From: Adiantum capillus-veneris | Taxonomy: Eukaryota > Streptophyta > Polypodiopsida > Polypodiales > Pteridaceae | DNA length: 64,000 nucleotides | Reading direction: 5' to 3' | Assembly: GCA_014529385.2 (NCBI GenBank) | Contig: CM043947.1 | Coordinates: 131,397,891-131,461,890 of the forward strand | Shown: positions 63,652 to 64,000 of the stretch, one piece after another | How the letters are laid out: each line of letters starts with the position of its first letter | Position numbering within the stretch: position 1 is the first letter of the stretch | Made by a program: the position numbers and the translations under genes | Notes under the pieces: generated by a model | Database searches by the model: none | Told to the model about the DNA's origin: nothing | What the model saw: only the letters and a program-made list of their open reading frames with translations

Positions 63652-64000
63652 CTGGTATCAAGACTCAACACTCTTTTTACTACCATCTCGTGAAAGGTGA
63701 TCCTTATAAACACTATGGACAGCTTGAGAAGACATCTTTCATGTTAAGAGGTAGACACTGTGGGAAAAATATAGAACATGGCCATTCTGAGATAGGACTA
63801 AAAAAAGGCAGCCTACATACGAAAGAACATGGCCATTCTGACGTTCCTACATAGGTGAATGGTGTTACTGCACTAAACAGAGCATAAAGTTTCGGACATC
63901 AACCGCATGTATCTCTTCTGAGAGGTGAAATAGGACAACTACTTTTATGTCTAACGTGTGGAGTTACAACAATTGGATGATGTAATCAAGTTCTTGGAAC
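63652..64000 (+). mobile_element. Start of the right-arm gypsy internal region, runs off the window
   Basis: The primer site CTGGTATCAAGAC is followed by the inverted counterpart of 59695-60030 (for example GAACATGGCCATTCTGA and TGGAGTTACAACAATTGGAT). It is the 5' untranslated leader and the beginning of gag, cut by the window end. Confidence 0.75.

Larger units (their letters stand above)
59695..64000. repeat. Large imperfect inverted repeat (arms at least about 2 kb)
   Basis: Left arm about 59695-61722, right arm about 61858-64000, loop about 135 bp. Every stretch I compared by eye aligned in inverted order: 59695-59760 with the window end, 60200-60240 with about 63350-63400, 60470-60660 with 62880-63080, 61160-61220 with 62340-62420, 61540-61640 with 61920-62040. 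Divergence looks like roughly one base in eight, with indels. The right arm continues past the window. Confidence 0.85.

Overview
This looks like nuclear DNA of a land plant with a large, repeat-rich genome, from a heterochromatic region where retrotransposons sit inside retrotransposons. The evidence is the mix of plant-type LTR retrotransposons: a Copia element primed by initiator-methionine tRNA, a Ty3/gypsy element with a second RNase H and an extra upstream ORF (Tat/Ogre-like), and Ty3/gypsy chromoviruses with an integrase chromodomain. GA/CT microsatellites are very abundant. I cannot name the species; a fern, lycophyte or other large-genome plant is only a guess. I found no intact host gene, rRNA gene, tRNA gene or CRISPR array.

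Layout. 1-683: flank. 684-25943: a Copia element (303/305-bp LTRs, target duplication TGACA) opened by a minus-strand insertion at 2399-24120. That insertion is a tandem LTR-internal-LTR-internal-LTR array of a gag-protease-only family, called family X here (LTRs A, B, C). One X copy is itself split by an 11.35-kb minus-strand Tat/Ogre-like element (4981-16332) with LTRs of about 2.35 kb full of microsatellites. The nesting is therefore three deep. 25949-31437: decayed gypsy pol and LTR relics on both strands. 31443-39665: a chromovirus with 1.47-kb LTRs and target duplication TTTGA, minus strand. 39671-42271: exon-like relics, including a stop-ridden reading frame that ends in a clear histone H3 fragment. 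42277-55418: five more family X LTRs (D-H) on the plus strand, forming one gag-protease copy (D-E) and, directly beside it, a tandem pair of shorter derivatives (F-G-H). All outer ends carry the same target duplication ACATG. 56519-57652: a solo X LTR (I) inside a GA tract. 57760-59160: a minisatellite and two SINE-like segments. 59166-64000: two inverted copies of one gypsy LTR plus the start of its internal region, head to head, forming an imperfect palindrome of more than 4 kb that runs off the window.

The most interesting content is family X. It has nine LTRs here and five internal regions. None has reverse transcriptase, RNase H or integrase, yet all keep a C-terminal module of roughly 250 residues that I do not recognise, after a His/Asp-rich repeat. 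In the F-G and G-H derivatives gag, zinc knuckle and protease are deleted while this module is kept. The X LTRs begin with a 12-bp palindrome containing the G-box core CACGTG. X elements would need enzymes from another element; the chromovirus shares the terminal TGTCACG but is itself damaged. Other points of note are the H3-like relic, the large inverted repeat, and a run of CAG-to-TAG changes consistent with deamination of methylated CHG sites.
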